DNA of 33,247 nucleotides from a bacterium (GTDB lineage: Bacteria > Patescibacteriota > Minisyncoccia > Phycocordibacterales > Phycocordibacteraceae), in contig JAJYHK010000002.1 in NCBI GenBank assembly GCA_021784815.1, positions 1 through 33,247 of the forward strand. Direction: 5' to 3'. The notes under the pieces were generated by a model. It had not been told where the DNA came from, made no database searches, and saw nothing but the letters and a program-made list of their open reading frames with translations. Positions 1 through 9,886 of the stretch are shown piece after piece. Numbering within the stretch: position 1 is the first letter of the stretch; each line of letters starts with the position of its first letter. Both the position numbers and the translations under genes were made by a program.

Positions 1-39
1 TGGGTAGAACTATACCACAAGGCTGGAGCCGTCCAGTAC

Positions 40-80
40 GAAAAGCGCGCTCGCCGACAGAGCCGGCGAGCGCGCTTTTC
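40..80. terminator. Perfect 17-bp inverted repeat (GAAAAGCGCGCTCGCCG / CGGCGAGCGCGCTTTTC), likely bidirectional intrinsic terminator
   Basis: Arms 40-56 and 64-80 are exact reverse complements with a 7-nt loop; the outer ends are A4/T4 in both orientations; lies just downstream of the minus-strand ORF stop at 108. Confidence 0.75.
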
Positions 81-107
81 ATGCCCAGATTCTAATCGGG
101 ACTTCGT

Positions 108-980
108 CTAGAGGTGCCAGCTGAAGACGCCCCACGCGCTCGCCTGCTGCTTTGCGAGTGCCGAGAGACGCGTCTGCTCCTGCTGCATCGCCTGGAGCTG
201 GGTCTCGAGCTGCGCCTTCACCTGCGCGGAGACGCTCGCCTGCGCAAGCAGCCGCGTGAGCTGCGCGATGCGCGCCTGATTCTGCGCGACCGCCTCGGTA
301 ATCACTCCGGCCGCCTTCGTGTCGCCGCCGAAGAAGAGCCGCGTCCAGAAGCCGCGCTGCGCGATCTGGAGTTGCGCTTCGGTCGTCGTTTGGAGCGACT
401 GGTTCATCTGCTGCGCGATCTGCGAGACCTGCGTGCCCACATTCGTGCCGAGCAGGTCCTTCGACGCGAGGAGCGCGTGCACCGCCACGCTCATGCCGAT
501 GCTTTCGCGCAACGCGCGCGCTTCCCGCGTGCTCGATGCGGTGCTCGACGCAGCCGCCTCAAGCTCCTGTCGGCGCGTCTGAATCATCTGCTGGAGCTGC
601 TCGGCATTCTGCACCGGCGTTTCCGTCCCGCCGAGCCAGAGCTCGAGACGCGCGGCAGCTCGTGCGAAGTTACGCTCGTGCGCCGCGGTCGAGGTCGCAT
701 TACCACGCTCCCAGCCGCTTACTGCCGCGGTCGCCGTCGCGCTTCCCCACGCCGCCCCCTGACCATTCGATCCTTCCACATTCCCCTGCGCGCCGACCTC
801 TACCGAGGTCGAGGCGCGCACACCCGCGCCACCGACGCGCACCTGCGCGCCGACGCCCGAGACCGCCTGCATCTCGGCCGCCAAGGCAGAGGCCGGAAGC
901 ACGAGGCCCAGAGCGGCTACTACTGCGAACATCGTTCGGAAATATCTATGCATACGGTGATTACAACTACTAAGTCCCAA
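108..980 (-). CDS. Secreted Ala/Gln-rich, coiled-coil hypothetical protein with signal peptide (likely start at 953, MHRYFRTMFAVVAALGLVLPASALAAE)
   Basis: N-terminal signal peptide (hydrophobic core, ASALAAE cleavage site); Gln/Ala heptad-like C-terminal half; TATACT -10-like hexamer upstream on the minus strand. Confidence 0.7.
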   Translation of the reverse strand: MGLSSCNHRMHRYFRTMFAVVAALGLVLPASALAAEMQAVSGVGAQVRVGGAGVRASTSVEVGAQGNVEGSNGQGAAWGSATATAAVSGWERGNATSTAAHERNFARAAARLELWLGGTETPVQNAEQLQQMIQTRRQELEAAASSTASSTREARALRESIGMSVAVHALLASKDLLGTNVGTQVSQIAQQMNQSLQTTTEAQLQIAQRGFWTRLFFGGDTKAAGVITEAVAQNQARIAQLTRLLAQASVSAQVKAQLETQLQAMQQEQTRLSALAKQQASAWGVFSWHL

Positions 981-997
981 AGCTACGCCCTACCCGA

Positions 998-1003
998 AGT
1001 ATA
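998..1003 (-). promoter_or_regulatory. Putative -10 element (TATACT) for the secreted protein gene
   Basis: Minus strand reads ...ctcgcTATACTtcggg..., upstream of the 980/953 starts; -35 is weak. Confidence 0.4.
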
Positions 1004-1065
1004 GCGAGAATTTTAGCCGCGCAAGGGCGAAACGCACGGGCCCTAGTGGCGGTTCTAATGCTACG

Positions 1066-2370
1066 ATGGCGGCACGGCTCTGTGCCGCCCTTCGCATGAT
1101 TTCCGCCCTCAAAGATAAGACGTATCGCCTCCTACGCTCTAGCGAGCGATACATTAAGACCGACATGGTCTATCTCGCCTCGGGCGGGTTCTGGTCCACG
1201 CTCGCACAGGTAGTGACGGCCGTCCTAGTCCTTTCTTTCGCCATGATCGTGAGCCGCTACCTGCCCAAAGCGGTGTATGGCGAGTATAAGTACGTCCTCG
1301 CGACTCTCTCGCTCATCGGCACCCTTTCACTCAGCGGCCTCGGCACGGCAGTATTCCAATCAGTCGCCCGTGGCTACGACGGCGCGCTCCAGGAAGGATT
1401 TTGGGCAAATATCCGCTGGAGCGTGCTCGTCTTTCTTGGCGCTCTCGGCGTGGCGAGCTACTACTTCTTCCAGGGCAACTACACGCTCGGGCTCTCCTTC
1501 CTCATCGGCGGCTCGCTCTCGCCCTTTCTCGCGAGCGCAAACTTCGCGAGCGGGTTTCTCCAAGCCAAGAAAGACTTCCGCCGTGCGGCCATTTACTTCA
1601 GCGTCATAGAAAACCTCGCTGCCATCGGCGCGCTCATCGTGACCGCGCTCCTCACGAGTAGCGTCCTCGCGCTTGTCACCGTTTACTTCCTCGGCAACAC
1701 GCTCACGACGCTCTGGATCTATCGCCGCGTCACGCGCCTCTACCAGCCCGACCCAGACAAGAAAGACCCGGGCACTCTTACGTATGGTAAGCACCTCTCG
1801 CTCATGAGCATCCTAAGTGGCGTCGCCGGAAACATCGACCAAGTGCTCCTCTTCCACTTCGTCGGCCCTGCCCAGCTTGCGACCTACAACTTCGCTATTG
1901 CGATTCCTGACCAAGCTAAAGGCCCGCTCAAGAGCCTTAACACCATGGTGCAGGCAAAATTCGTTAATCGCTCTGATTCTGAAATCAGGGCCGGCATGCG
2001 GAGTAAAGTACTTGTTCTCCTACTCACCACAATAACGGTCATCGTCGCATATGTTTTTATTGCACCCTATCTGTACGCAACCTTGTTCCCGAAGTACGCC
2101 GATGCCGCCTTTTATTCGAGCCTTTACATCCTTTCACTTATTTCCGTTGTAGTTGGTCCTGCCGGGTCTTACTTGGTGGCAAAAAAGAGGGTACGAGAAC
2201 AGTACATTCTGAACGTCGGCGGATCCTTGCTCCAAATTGTGCTAATGACGGTTGGCGTCATTTGGGCCGGTTTACTTGGTCTCGTACTTGCGCGCGTGGC
2301 GACCCGTTTAGGAAATACTTTGTTAACCTTTGGGCTATATAAACACGCCGTGGATACAAAACAAGCTTAG
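1066..2370 (+). CDS. Oligosaccharide flippase / polysaccharide biosynthesis membrane protein (Wzx/MATE-like)
   Basis: About 12 hydrophobic segments; flippase-like N-terminus (TDMVYLASGGFWSTLAQVVTAVLVLSFAMIVSRYLPKAVYGEYKYVLATLSL); sits in a glycan locus; alternative start at 1096. Confidence 0.85.
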   Translation: MAARLCAALRMISALKDKTYRLLRSSERYIKTDMVYLASGGFWSTLAQVVTAVLVLSFAMIVSRYLPKAVYGEYKYVLATLSLIGTLSLSGLGTAVFQSVARGYDGALQEGFWANIRWSVLVFLGALGVASYYFFQGNYTLGLSFLIGGSLSPFLASANFASGFLQAKKDFRRAAIYFSVIENLAAIGALIVTALLTSSVLALVTVYFLGNTLTTLWIYRRVTRLYQPDPDKKDPGTLTYGKHLSLMSILSGVAGNIDQVLLFHFVGPAQLATYNFAIAIPDQAKGPLKSLNTMVQAKFVNRSDSEIRAGMRSKVLVLLLTTITVIVAYVFIAPYLYATLFPKYADAAFYSSLYILSLISVVVGPAGSYLVAKKRVREQYILNVGGSLLQIVLMTVGVIWAGLLGLVLARVATRLGNTLLTFGLYKHAVDTKQA

Positions 2371-2375
2371 TTTTT

Positions 2376-3302
2376 ATGAAACACATTCATTGCGCGTTGT
2401 GCGGGAAAGATGACGCCCGGCCGGTTCTTACGCTCTCATACGACATGCATTTACATTGTCCCACGCAGAAGTTCTATCTTGTGCAATGCAAGAACTGCGA
2501 GCTATATTATTTAGATCCGCAGCCCACCTGGCAAGAACTGGCTCCCTACTACTCCGCGGAGTATCCTTCTTACCTAGCGGGCCAGCCGATGTTCTCCGAG
2601 AGCCGAGTCTACAACGCTCTGCGCCGCCTAAAGCGGGCAATTCCAGGCCATTCTGAACCTGCAAAGTCTCCACCGGATCTCGTTACGGATTCCCCACACA
2701 AAAAGGTTCTTGACTATGGTTGCGGAAACGGACAGTACCTACGGTCGCTTAGACAGAAACACCCCAACTGGGAGCTGTATGGATTTGATATTGAAGAGAA
2801 CGAAGCAGCACGCAAAAGTGATGAAGGCATTTCAATGCTACTCGGCCCGAGCAATCTCCCTTTCTCGAAATTCCCCCCGAATTCTTTCGATTTGATTAAT
2901 CTTTCGCATGTTGCCGAACATCTTCCCGACCCGAATGAGACGCTAACCGGGCTTCGGAAACTCCTAAAGGAATACGGTGAACTTATCATTGAGGTGCCAA
3001 ATATCGAAACAATTAAATTCAAGATCTTTGGTAAATATTTTTCGAATCTCGATGCGCCGCGCCATCTCTATCACTACTCACCCAAGACACTCTCTGCCCT
3101 TTGCGAAAAGAACGGCCTGAAAATTAAGTCGGTCAGGGTCTTTGGCACAACCAAAAGCACCGTCCGGAGCCTCTACAACGTATTAGGCATAAGGAAACGA
3201 ACTCTAAACCGGTTCCTGTACATCTTTATCGATAAAGGGACGAGACTCATTGGAGAAAAGCGCATTAACACCGAAGGACTCCGGCTCATTTGCACAAAAT
3301 AG
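2376..3302 (+). CDS. Class I SAM-dependent methyltransferase with N-terminal zinc-binding Cys motifs
   Basis: CALCGKDD...VQCKNCELYYLDPQP zinc-ribbon-like N-terminus; VLDYGCGNGQYLRSL SAM motif I; HVAEHLPDP. Confidence 0.85.
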   Translation: MKHIHCALCGKDDARPVLTLSYDMHLHCPTQKFYLVQCKNCELYYLDPQPTWQELAPYYSAEYPSYLAGQPMFSESRVYNALRRLKRAIPGHSEPAKSPPDLVTDSPHKKVLDYGCGNGQYLRSLRQKHPNWELYGFDIEENEAARKSDEGISMLLGPSNLPFSKFPPNSFDLINLSHVAEHLPDPNETLTGLRKLLKEYGELIIEVPNIETIKFKIFGKYFSNLDAPRHLYHYSPKTLSALCEKNGLKIKSVRVFGTTKSTVRSLYNVLGIRKRTLNRFLYIFIDKGTRLIGEKRINTEGLRLICTK

Positions 3303-3315
3303 GTGTAACAGCTCG

Positions 3316-4296
3316 CTAAAGGGCGTCTTGTTTCCGCAGCGTCACTTTTTTCGCAAGTCGGTACCAGAAAGGAAGTGCGCTCTTTAAAAACCACTTGAAC
3401 CGCTGCATTTTCGTTTCATTTATGTGAAAAACGTACTTTTGGGTCAGATGCTCTGCTAACTCATCCGCGACCAAAAACTCTGGGTGCGCGAGCGGAAAAT
3501 TCAACGCCGCCGTAGGTACTTCAGCGATCCTTGCAGAAACATTCTTTGTAGAAAACGCCTCTTTGCCGAAACCTATGTTTGAGACGAGATTAACTGAAGG
3601 ATTAATGCAGAGACCGCCCTGTGAAAGCACGGCAAACGACCACTGACCGTCCCATGACTCGATCTTCCCTTCGTAGTATTCCTGGAATCGGCTCGACCAC
3701 CGAAAGGCCACGGCTGGATCGCGAAATACGTTATTGAGCAGATTCCGTTCCCGCGCCTCCGGCCAACGCTTCACATCAACGTCGTAGTATTTCCACGCGC
3801 GTCGCCAGGTGGCCCACCCCCAGATGTGCGGAATATGCGTAAAGAAATAGCTGTCCGGACATTCATAGCGTGCGCCAACTGCCGAAAAGAAATTATTCCC
3901 GCCTATGTGCATCACTCGCTCGTCGTCTTTGTATCGCTCGAGGAGTTCTTCGCAAAAAGGGAAAAAGGAAGGGTCCGGCAGACAGTCGTGCTCCAATACG
4001 ATTGCGCGTTCTTCCTGTTCGAATGCCCAGCTGATGCCGGTCGCCAGGCGTTTCTTCGGACCCATATTTTCCTCCGCATAGTTTGTGCGAACCTCGCACC
4101 AATCAATTTCTGCTATGAGGAAGCGCACTTCCTTTACCTTTTCAGACTCTTCGGGCGTCCGACCTGCATCACCGATGACATACAGTCGTTTGGGACCCGC
4201 TTTGCGTATGGCAGCAAGCACGCGCTCAACTATATCGCGCCGAGAAAAGATAGTGAGCACCACCGGCGTATTCAGCACAGCATCCATGCTAGCCAT
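3316..4296 (-). CDS. Glycosyltransferase, GT2-like fold (HlpA/GNT-I-like)
   Basis: TPVVLTIFSRRDIVERVLAAIRKAGPKRLYVIGDAGR...RAIVLEHDCLPDPSFFPF; ORF opens at 4350 but likely starts at 4296 or 4287 beside the upstream gene stop (4289). Confidence 0.75.
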   Translation of the reverse strand: MASMDAVLNTPVVLTIFSRRDIVERVLAAIRKAGPKRLYVIGDAGRTPEESEKVKEVRFLIAEIDWCEVRTNYAEENMGPKKRLATGISWAFEQEERAIVLEHDCLPDPSFFPFCEELLERYKDDERVMHIGGNNFFSAVGARYECPDSYFFTHIPHIWGWATWRRAWKYYDVDVKRWPEARERNLLNNVFRDPAVAFRWSSRFQEYYEGKIESWDGQWSFAVLSQGGLCINPSVNLVSNIGFGKEAFSTKNVSARIAEVPTAALNFPLAHPEFLVADELAEHLTQKYVFHINETKMQRFKWFLKSALPFWYRLAKKVTLRKQDAL

Positions 4297-5518
4297 TATA
4301 GGCACGAAGTGTTGCCGTACACCAATCACTGAGTAAAAAAGATTCAACATGCGCCCGGGCTTGTCTGCCCATCTGCAGACACTGCGATTCGTCTTTAAGG
4401 AGCCGTATTACCCTCTCGGCTAGCACGTGTGCGTCTTTCGGAAAGATGATGCACCCCGTCTTACCGTCTTCGACCATTTCTGGAATGCCTCCAAAGCAGC
4501 CTCCGACAACTGGCTTGCCGCAGGCCATGGCTTCAAGCACGACCGTTGGGAACGGATCAAGGTATTGCGAAGGCACAGCGACAATGGTCGCCGCATGATA
4601 TGCAGCCTTAAGGGAGTTTCCAGAGACCCACCCAGCAGACACGACGTGGTCACCGAAACCTCCATCTTCTGCCTGTCGTAACAATCGTTGAATGTATTCG
4701 TCATGCTTGCCGAGAAGAAGCAGAGTCACTTTGACCTCTTTGCGCGCAATCTCACGAATCGCTTCAAGTATTACTTCGCCCCCCTTCGGCGCGCTTATGC
4801 GGCCGCCGAACAAAATCACTTTTTTGTTTTCTAGACCGTGCTCGCGGACAAATGCCTCGACCTTTTCCGACGAGACCTCCCAGTCCGCCGCATCGATGCC
4901 GTTGTGAATGACTTCTACATTCTTAATTCCATTCTGCTTGAGCGCCTCCTTAAGAGCTTCGCTGACGGTGAAAATGCGCGTTACATTCTTAAGCAGGCGG
5001 CGGATGACGATGTTGCGAATCGGGTTATACCAAAAGCGATACCGCCGCATCTGCTGCCACGCACTCACACGATAATTCCGTGGCGATTCACAATCCTTCG
5101 GCGTATTCTCCGTGAGTTTTCCGTAGTGGAAAAGCATGACGTCATGGACAGTCAAGAACACCTTCGCTCCGCTTTTTCTTGCAAGGCGGAGGCTCCAGTA
5201 CGAGAGATGATAGTGCACGTTATGCGCATGCACGACGTCCGGTTTGACTTCCACAAGGATTTCCTTTATTCGACCGACCGTTGCAGGGTTGTAGAGAGAG
5301 CGCCAGGAACGCCATCGCTGTGCGTAGTCAGAATAGATGCGCTCGACGCGCATTCCCTCTTCTTGAAACGACCCTGCGAGGCTTTTGTCCTGGACGCAGG
5401 TAACGACCGTAAGCTCGTGACCTCGCTTTGTAAGCTCGCGAGCGAGCGTGGCAGCTACAATGCCCGCACCGCCCTTTGCGTGCGGTGGAAAGTCATCCTG
5501 TAAAAAAACGATCCTCAT
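4289..5518 (-). CDS. Glycosyltransferase family 4 (GT-B)
   Basis: DDFPPHAKGGAGIVAATLARELTKRGHELTVVT N-domain; VPSQYLDPFPTVVLEAMACGKPVVGGCFGGIPEMV C-domain. Confidence 0.92.
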   Translation of the reverse strand: MRIVFLQDDFPPHAKGGAGIVAATLARELTKRGHELTVVTCVQDKSLAGSFQEEGMRVERIYSDYAQRWRSWRSLYNPATVGRIKEILVEVKPDVVHAHNVHYHLSYWSLRLARKSGAKVFLTVHDVMLFHYGKLTENTPKDCESPRNYRVSAWQQMRRYRFWYNPIRNIVIRRLLKNVTRIFTVSEALKEALKQNGIKNVEVIHNGIDAADWEVSSEKVEAFVREHGLENKKVILFGGRISAPKGGEVILEAIREIARKEVKVTLLLLGKHDEYIQRLLRQAEDGGFGDHVVSAGWVSGNSLKAAYHAATIVAVPSQYLDPFPTVVLEAMACGKPVVGGCFGGIPEMVEDGKTGCIIFPKDAHVLAERVIRLLKDESQCLQMGRQARAHVESFLLSDWCTATLRAYNG

Positions 5519-5541
5519 ATCGAGAGGGTATTTGCAAAACT

Positions 5542-6285
5542 CTACAGACGCAAATCTTGTGCGTCAGTTTTTGAGGCGAACAAGATCCCATCATTAACTT
5601 CAACCTTAAATCCATTTGCTTTAAAATGGGCATTAAACCAGGAGAAATCTTCAGGACGGTGTACCTCCATAAAAATTCTGTCTAGTTTAAACAGCAGTTC
5701 CGGGGAAAGTCCTTCGAATACTCCCCGCTCTGCACCCTCAATATCAACCTTAAGCAAGTCGACTCTTTTCTCCCGTTCAATGTAGGGTCTTAAAGATTTC
5801 GTCTCCACTACCAGACCGCGATCCCCCAGAGCATAAGCGGAAGCAGCGCGATTCTCGCTGTCTAGATACGCCTTCCCTTCTGTATTTGTAATAGCCGCAT
5901 TTACTGCCTGTACGAAAGGTGCATTGCGTTGCAAGTATACGAAGTTATCGGGATGTGGTTCAAATGCGATTATACGAGCATTTTTAAAGTGAGAATGCGC
6001 GGCGACCGAAAATGCACCTATGTGAGCACCCACATCCAGGATCACCGGAGTCGGCGGCAACTGCAGCGTACCCAAACGGTATACATCCTGACCGAATACT
6101 TCAGAAATAATCGACAAGTCGGAGCTAAATATGTCACGAATCTGAAACCGCTCGCCGGTTCGAAGCGTTACAAAGTGTTTGCTAAACTTGTTATATACCC
6201 TATTGACTGGGAAAATCACTTTCCACCAATCGCGATATAGGCGTACGCGGCTCAGTAGGTTCTGTATTCTTGACTGAGTTTCCAT
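5542..6285 (-). CDS. FkbM family methyltransferase
   Basis: VILDVGAHIGAFSVAA, FEPHPDNFVYLQRNA, VDLLKVDIEGAERGVFEG motifs. Confidence 0.9.
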   Translation of the reverse strand: METQSRIQNLLSRVRLYRDWWKVIFPVNRVYNKFSKHFVTLRTGERFQIRDIFSSDLSIISEVFGQDVYRLGTLQLPPTPVILDVGAHIGAFSVAAHSHFKNARIIAFEPHPDNFVYLQRNAPFVQAVNAAITNTEGKAYLDSENRAASAYALGDRGLVVETKSLRPYIEREKRVDLLKVDIEGAERGVFEGLSPELLFKLDRIFMEVHRPEDFSWFNAHFKANGFKVEVNDGILFASKTDAQDLRL

Positions 6286-6339
6286 ATACGCTTGGGAAGT
6301 GGTGCACCTATCGTCTTCTCTGTGAGAGTAATGCTACTC

Positions 6340-6987
6340 CTACGCCTTCTCAAATACCGCACACCAACCTATCGCATGCTTTCGGTTCGCCACCGAGGTA
6401 TCCCTTTGGTCACGCCATATAGCGAAGCTGCCCCAAACTTTAAAAAGGCGGCTCGCAGCTCGACCGAGTATCGGGCGGGAATGCAGGTGCCACTTGTCGA
6501 TCGCGAAACGTATTCTCATCTGTGCTCGAACTGAGTAGTATCCACCTCTTTGATCCATTTGAATTAGTTTGCATCCATGCCGTTCAAAGAGCGCCTGAAG
6601 CCCAAACTTGGTGTAACGCCAATAGTCGTGCGGCTCTTCGTGAAGCTCGTTCCATTGAGGAACGGTTATGAGCAGCTTACCTCCTCTTTTAAGAATTCGG
6701 CTTACTTCTGCTGCGGCGAGTTCAGGATTTTCTACGTGCTCAAACACCTGGGTACTTAAAACCGAATCGAATGAAGCATCAGGAAACGGTATGTCCTCCG
6801 CGCGACCAACGACATCTACATTTGGCCCTCCGGAAATATCCATCCGAACGTATTCCGTTACCTCGACCGGGGGCGAATATCGTTCTGCTGTGCCACTGCC
6901 AACGTTTAGAACTCTGCCTCGTAGGTGAGACGAGGCAAGTCGCACTTGCGTTTGGAGAAGCCTCCGGTCGACTTGGTATATATACAT
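6340..6987 (-). CDS. Class I SAM-dependent methyltransferase
   Basis: RVLNVGSGTAERYSPP; DASFDSVLSTQVFEHVENPELAAAEVSRILKRGGKLLITVP. Confidence 0.88.
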   Translation of the reverse strand: MYIYQVDRRLLQTQVRLASSHLRGRVLNVGSGTAERYSPPVEVTEYVRMDISGGPNVDVVGRAEDIPFPDASFDSVLSTQVFEHVENPELAAAEVSRILKRGGKLLITVPQWNELHEEPHDYWRYTKFGLQALFERHGCKLIQMDQRGGYYSVRAQMRIRFAIDKWHLHSRPILGRAASRLFKVWGSFAIWRDQRDTSVANRKHAIGWCAVFEKA

Positions 6988-6993
6988 ACGATT

Positions 6994-8136
6994 TTACATT
7001 TTAGACACCTCCACCCATAACCGATCAACACTTTCATTTACCTGCGCTACGGAGATACTCTCTCTCTGACGCTTCGCCTCCACCACATCATACATACGTG
7101 CGTTCATGATATGAAGCTCTGGTTGGACACGTTCGGGCACCACCACTATGTGTTCAGGCCCAACAGGAGGCTGTTCTCGCTCATCCATGGGGCCGACTAT
7201 GTCCACCGTGGGCACGCCGAACGCCTCGGCTATGTAAATAGGGCCGGTATCTACGCCCACAAAGAGTGCAGCACTGGCAATAAAGGCCTTAAGTTCGTCT
7301 ATCGAGAACTGCTCGGACGCGTTTAGGACGCTTTCCTGTTTCCCTAAGGCGGCAATCATGGCATCCACCTCTTCTCTATCGCGGTCGCTCCCTATGATCA
7401 CGACCGGCAAATCTTTTGAAACAATATGCTCGGCGACGCGCGCGAACCGATCGGCCGGCCAGTTTTTTATTTTGTTTCCCGCCGAGGGCGAAATGACTGC
7501 GAACTTTTTCTCAATAAGAGAATGGCGTTCAAGAAATTGTCTGGCCACTCCCGCCGCTGCTTTTGAGTAACCTAGGTGTTTGGTCGTGTCCTCGGCAGAA
7601 ATCCCTAGAGACTCGAGCAGGCGAAGATACTCGCGAGGAGCATAGTGACCCATGCGATGCGGTTCCGTATGAACGAGCCGCAGCAGCGCACGATACGTCT
7701 TCGTCTGCCACGGACAGTAGCCATTCTCGATTTTCGAGGCGACAATAAAAGGAATGCTCGCGAGGTATGATGCCGCTATCGCTTTACTATCGGGCATGAG
7801 CACGACGCTTGCATCGAAACGCCGCGCGCGCAGGATTCGGGAAAGCGCGAACGCGTCTTTTACGTCAACAATATAGTCGTCTACATCAGGGTTGTCCTGC
7901 AGCACTTTCTGCCCTACCGCGTCCCCGAGCACCGTAAGTCGAGCCTGCGGTTGCGCCTGCTTGATGGCGTGAAAGACGGGGGTCGAACATACCATGTCGC
8001 CCAGCTTTGCAGTCTGCACGACCAGGACCGACGACAGCTTCTTCGGTGCTTTAGCCAAAGGACGGCGTACAAAACGCCTAAGATAACAGGCTGTTAGTAG
8101 CGCCATGTTCTTCGTCTGACGAATAAGTTTACCCAT
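6994..8136 (-). CDS. Glycosyltransferase family 9 (heptosyltransferase-like)
   Basis: VLVVQTAKLGDMVCSTPVFHAIKQAQP N-terminus; FVGVDTGPIYIAEAFGVPTVDIVGP C-domain. Confidence 0.9.
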   Translation of the reverse strand: MGKLIRQTKNMALLTACYLRRFVRRPLAKAPKKLSSVLVVQTAKLGDMVCSTPVFHAIKQAQPQARLTVLGDAVGQKVLQDNPDVDDYIVDVKDAFALSRILRARRFDASVVLMPDSKAIAASYLASIPFIVASKIENGYCPWQTKTYRALLRLVHTEPHRMGHYAPREYLRLLESLGISAEDTTKHLGYSKAAAGVARQFLERHSLIEKKFAVISPSAGNKIKNWPADRFARVAEHIVSKDLPVVIIGSDRDREEVDAMIAALGKQESVLNASEQFSIDELKAFIASAALFVGVDTGPIYIAEAFGVPTVDIVGPMDEREQPPVGPEHIVVVPERVQPELHIMNARMYDVVEAKRQRESISVAQVNESVDRLWVEVSKM

Positions 8137-9886
8137 GGGACAGCGACGGAAGCCGATATATGCGGAAGCGCCCGATAGAAACTGGACTCCCTGACGCCAG
8201 AGCGTTCAAATCCCATCCCGGGTTATTTTTTGTATCCCAGACCACTTCGGTCACTCCAAGACTTGCGAGCACCGAAGCAAGCGACTCTCGGTGGAGACCC
8301 GCGTACTGAGTGGCGTAAGCAGCAAGATACGACACCGGAATATCCGCATAACTGCCATCCTTCTCACTCCAATACACTCCAAATAGACGCTGCGAAATCT
8401 GTGCCCGACTTTTTTGAAGCTGAACCTGGATAGCCGACGGCGCAACACCCTCAAGTCGATACGGGAGTAACGCGCTTTCGATGAGAGCGGGTTCCGGGAT
8501 GAGGTAGTAGACCGCGTATGGGTTATTCGGTGCGTTATCCTGCGTGTAAATAGAAATATAGGGAGAAAGCTTCGAGTCAGCCCAGACGGTATTTGTGCCT
8601 GGCTGCTTTGCAAGCCAGGCTAAGACCGGAGCATACGCTTGTGCCGATGCAGCCTCGGTAAACGCGGCTCGGTATGATGCATACTGGATCAACGCTCCGG
8701 CATAAATGAGGACTACTCCGGCAAGCGCGCATAGCACGATCCGAACGGTACGGTGTGGAATAAATCGGTCAAGCAGATACGTGAAGAGCAGCACGGCCAT
8801 GATGCTGAACAACGGCTTGGTAACGTACCAGTGAAAGTGCCCCGACTGTATCTCGCGACCGGTGAGAATCTGCTGATTTATGAGCATGGAGAGCGCGATG
8901 GCACTCACTACAAAAAAGAGGCGCGCCGACGACAACCGTTTTGGGAAAAAGAATGGAATGACAAGCAGGAAGACAAGCAGCACGCTAAAGAGCGGTGCAT
9001 GCGTCGACATGAGGCCGAAGCGCATTGAAGCCGCCGCGTATGCGGGATTCTGTATAAGTCGCTCGTAGTTGAGAAGAAACGGGATGGCGCACGTTACTGC
9101 AACTGCCCCAATAAGCGCAAGATCGAGGACCGCTTTGTACTCGCGCTGAATCCAGCGATACACCAGGAGTAGTACGCCAAATATTGTGAGAAAGGCGAAT
9201 GTGTAGAAAGAGACATATAGTGACATCCCCGCAAGAAGCCCGGTCGCGAGTAAAAACACGAACCTGCGCCGCCCGCGCGTTTCCCGTATTTCAGTAAAAA
9301 ATAGCTGGTATACCAGATAGAGGGCGCCAAAAAGGAACAGCGCGCTAACCCCTGGATTTATCGGGCGAGCGTAGGTAAGGAAACGAGCCGTCGGCGCGCT
9401 GCCATGGAGCAAGCCAAGGAGGCTCTTCGGGTTGCTGACGAACGCGTCACCGAACATGATCGCTAAGACGGAGAGAACGCCCGTCGCGCGTGAGGCGGAC
9501 AGCGCATATACCAGAGCATATATAAGCAGAGCGGCGAGAAACGGAAGAAAGAACTTCCCATAGAGTTCGACTTGGCTCGCCGAGAGGCGTAGCAGTTCGC
9601 CGGTCCGGGCAACCATCCACTCCCCCAGCCCGGGCTCTATAGGTGGGAGGCTTTTATCCGCAAAAAACGTATCGCCCTGGGTCGGGAAACCATCGTAGAC
9701 TTGCCGGATACGCGCGAGGTAGTGGCTTTCTGCGTCTGCACCCATCATAGTGATACCTTGGTATCCTCTTGAAAATGTAAAGACAAGTGCGGGCGCAATG
9801 GTTGTTACGCCGACGAGAAACGCGAGCACTAACGCCCACCAGTGTTTACGAAGCAGTTCCATGCTCGGCATTCCTGACGAATACAA
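8129..9886 (-). CDS. Large polytopic membrane protein, possible GT-C-type glycosyltransferase (likely start near 9862)
   Basis: About 12 TM segments; acidic first extracytoplasmic loop (MGADAESHYLARI); C-terminal soluble domain. Confidence 0.6.
   Translation of the reverse strand: MYSSGMPSMELLRKHWWALVLAFLVGVTTIAPALVFTFSRGYQGITMMGADAESHYLARIRQVYDGFPTQGDTFFADKSLPPIEPGLGEWMVARTGELLRLSASQVELYGKFFLPFLAALLIYALVYALSASRATGVLSVLAIMFGDAFVSNPKSLLGLLHGSAPTARFLTYARPINPGVSALFLFGALYLVYQLFFTEIRETRGRRRFVFLLATGLLAGMSLYVSFYTFAFLTIFGVLLLVYRWIQREYKAVLDLALIGAVAVTCAIPFLLNYERLIQNPAYAAASMRFGLMSTHAPLFSVLLVFLLVIPFFFPKRLSSARLFFVVSAIALSMLINQQILTGREIQSGHFHWYVTKPLFSIMAVLLFTYLLDRFIPHRTVRIVLCALAGVVLIYAGALIQYASYRAAFTEAASAQAYAPVLAWLAKQPGTNTVWADSKLSPYISIYTQDNAPNNPYAVYYLIPEPALIESALLPYRLEGVAPSAIQVQLQKSRAQISQRLFGVYWSEKDGSYADIPVSYLAAYATQYAGLHRESLASVLASLGVTEVVWDTKNNPGWDLNALASGSPVSIGRFRIYRLPSLSHG

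Noticed and set aside
1-99. Possible 3' end of a + strand CDS (frame 3: ...TIPQGWSRPVRKARSPTEPASALFMPRF*)
   Set aside because: Too short at the window edge and overlaps a terminator-like hairpin; frame cannot be decided.
114-1004. Long + strand ORF (296 aa) opposite the secreted protein
   Set aside because: Arg-rich, no domain logic; antisense shadow of the minus-strand gene, which has a clear signal peptide.
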